Positions 4,469 to 5,006 of a stretch of DNA of 5,006 nucleotides are shown in pieces. This DNA is from Pseudomonadota bacterium. Lineage in GTDB: Bacteria; Pseudomonadota; Gammaproteobacteria; Burkholderiales; Thiobacillaceae. A program made the translations under genes and the position numbers. Position 1 is the first letter of the stretch. Every line of letters starts with the position of its first letter. The stretch spans positions 1 through 5,006 of the forward strand of contig JAJZRT010000359.1 in assembly GCA_021802595.1 (NCBI GenBank), given 5' to 3'. Under the pieces are notes generated by a model. The model ran no database searches, was not told where the DNA came from, and saw only the letters and a program-made list of their open reading frames with translations.

Positions 4469-5006
4469 TTGGCCGTCGCCATGCAGTCGTCCAGGCAGTC
4501 CGAAATCACCCATGAAGTGATCGAGTCCGTCGTGCACCTGACCGAGCAGCGTGACGAACTGACCCTGTTGCACAGTCTGCAGGCGTCGATTCTGGAGATG
4601 CTGCCCGGCGTGCAGGCGTCCATGGTCTGTCTGGTGCCGGGCGCGCAGCACGGGCAATGGGTTCAGGACCCCGCCTGTCCGCTGCCGAAACCCATGTTCC
4701 CGGTGACCGATGCCCTGGTGGCCGAGGCGGCCAGCCTGAGTGCCGAAACCCCGGCCAGACAACTGGTTCAGGACGGCCAGAGCTACCTCGTCAGCAGTCT
4801 GGGCCTGCTGGATGACCGGCGCAAGGCGATCGTGCTCAGGCAACCCGAATGGGTCGAGGCCGATCTGCGCATCGCCCAGGGGATGCTCAAGATCTACGCC
4901 AACTACGCGAAAATGCTGTTCGACAGCGAACGCGACACGCTGACCGGGCTATACAACCGCAAGAAGCTGGAGCAGAAGCTGGGCGAACTGCTCACCAGCC
5001 GGCTCA
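4469..5006 (+). CDS. GGDEF-domain protein, probable diguanylate cyclase (3' end outside window)
   Basis: GGDEF proteins make the second messenger cyclic di-GMP from two GTP molecules. About 179 codons are visible. The end of the visible part, DSERDTLTGLYNRKKLEQKL (residues 152-171 counted from TTG), contains the D-x-L-T-G-L-x-N-R motif that opens nearly all GGDEF domains. The GG[D/E]EF active-site loop lies beyond the right edge, so catalytic competence cannot be judged. Residues 1-150 have no membrane segment. They resemble a cytoplasmic GAF-like sensor: helix about 9-42, hydrophobic strands near MVCLVPG and SYLVSSLGLLDD, then helix RIAQGMLKIYANYAKML (about 134-150) linking into GGDEF. I cannot name the sensor domain. 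TTG at 4469 is preferred over ATG at 4481 because GGGGAA suits it. The two differ by four residues. A stand-alone transcript is likely. Confidence 0.9.
   Translation, partial: MAVAMQSSRQSEITHEVIESVVHLTEQRDELTLLHSLQASILEMLPGVQASMVCLVPGAQHGQWVQDPACPLPKPMFPVTDALVAEAASLSAETPARQLVQDGQSYLVSSLGLLDDRRKAIVLRQPEWVEADLRIAQGMLKIYANYAKMLFDSERDTLTGLYNRKKLEQKLGELLTSRL

Noticed and set aside
3783..4469. Minus-strand open frame of 228 codons opposite trmL and the membrane protein gene
   Set aside because: It overlaps the end of trmL and all of the coupled downstream gene. The composition is that of an antisense shadow. Its start in the AT-rich gap has no convincing ribosome site.

Overview
The window looks like ordinary chromosomal DNA from a GC-rich proteobacterium, most likely a betaproteobacterium of the Thiobacillus/Nitrosomonadales kind. 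This rests on three things: strong G/C preference at third codon positions, a glutathione pathway whose first enzyme is of the Acidithiobacillus ferrooxidans type rather than the E. coli type, and the style of the ApbE, TrmL and GGDEF proteins. The placement is inference from protein resemblance. I see no mobile elements, RNA genes, CRISPR arrays or phage genes.

The left two thirds (1-3366) is one tightly packed leftward gene run. In order of transcription it holds gshA (glutamate-cysteine ligase), gshB (glutathione synthetase), a GNAT acetyltransferase and apbE (FAD:protein FMN transferase lipoprotein, cut by the left edge). gshA/gshB and gshB/GNAT each overlap by four bases (ATGA), and apbE starts nine bases after the GNAT stop, so the four are almost certainly one transcript. 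GshA and GshB make glutathione from glutamate, cysteine and glycine. ApbE attaches FMN covalently to exported or membrane redox proteins. The GNAT substrate is unknown.

A 44-base spacer (3367-3410) separates gshA from a rightward pair: trmL (tRNA wobble 2'-O-methyltransferase) and a 159-residue protein with one predicted N-terminal membrane segment. The second start codon directly abuts the trmL stop. After a 113-base gap with an AT-rich promoter-like stretch comes a rightward gene for a diguanylate-cyclase-type protein. It has an N-terminal region I cannot name, followed by the beginning of a GGDEF domain, and is cut by the right edge. It probably starts at a TTG codon.

I found no convincing undescribed system. 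The points most worth a second look are the joining of apbE and a GNAT gene to gshAB, the ATP-grasp-like sequence in the C-terminal half of GshA, the crowded gshA/trmL divergent start region, and the uncharacterised membrane protein coupled to trmL.
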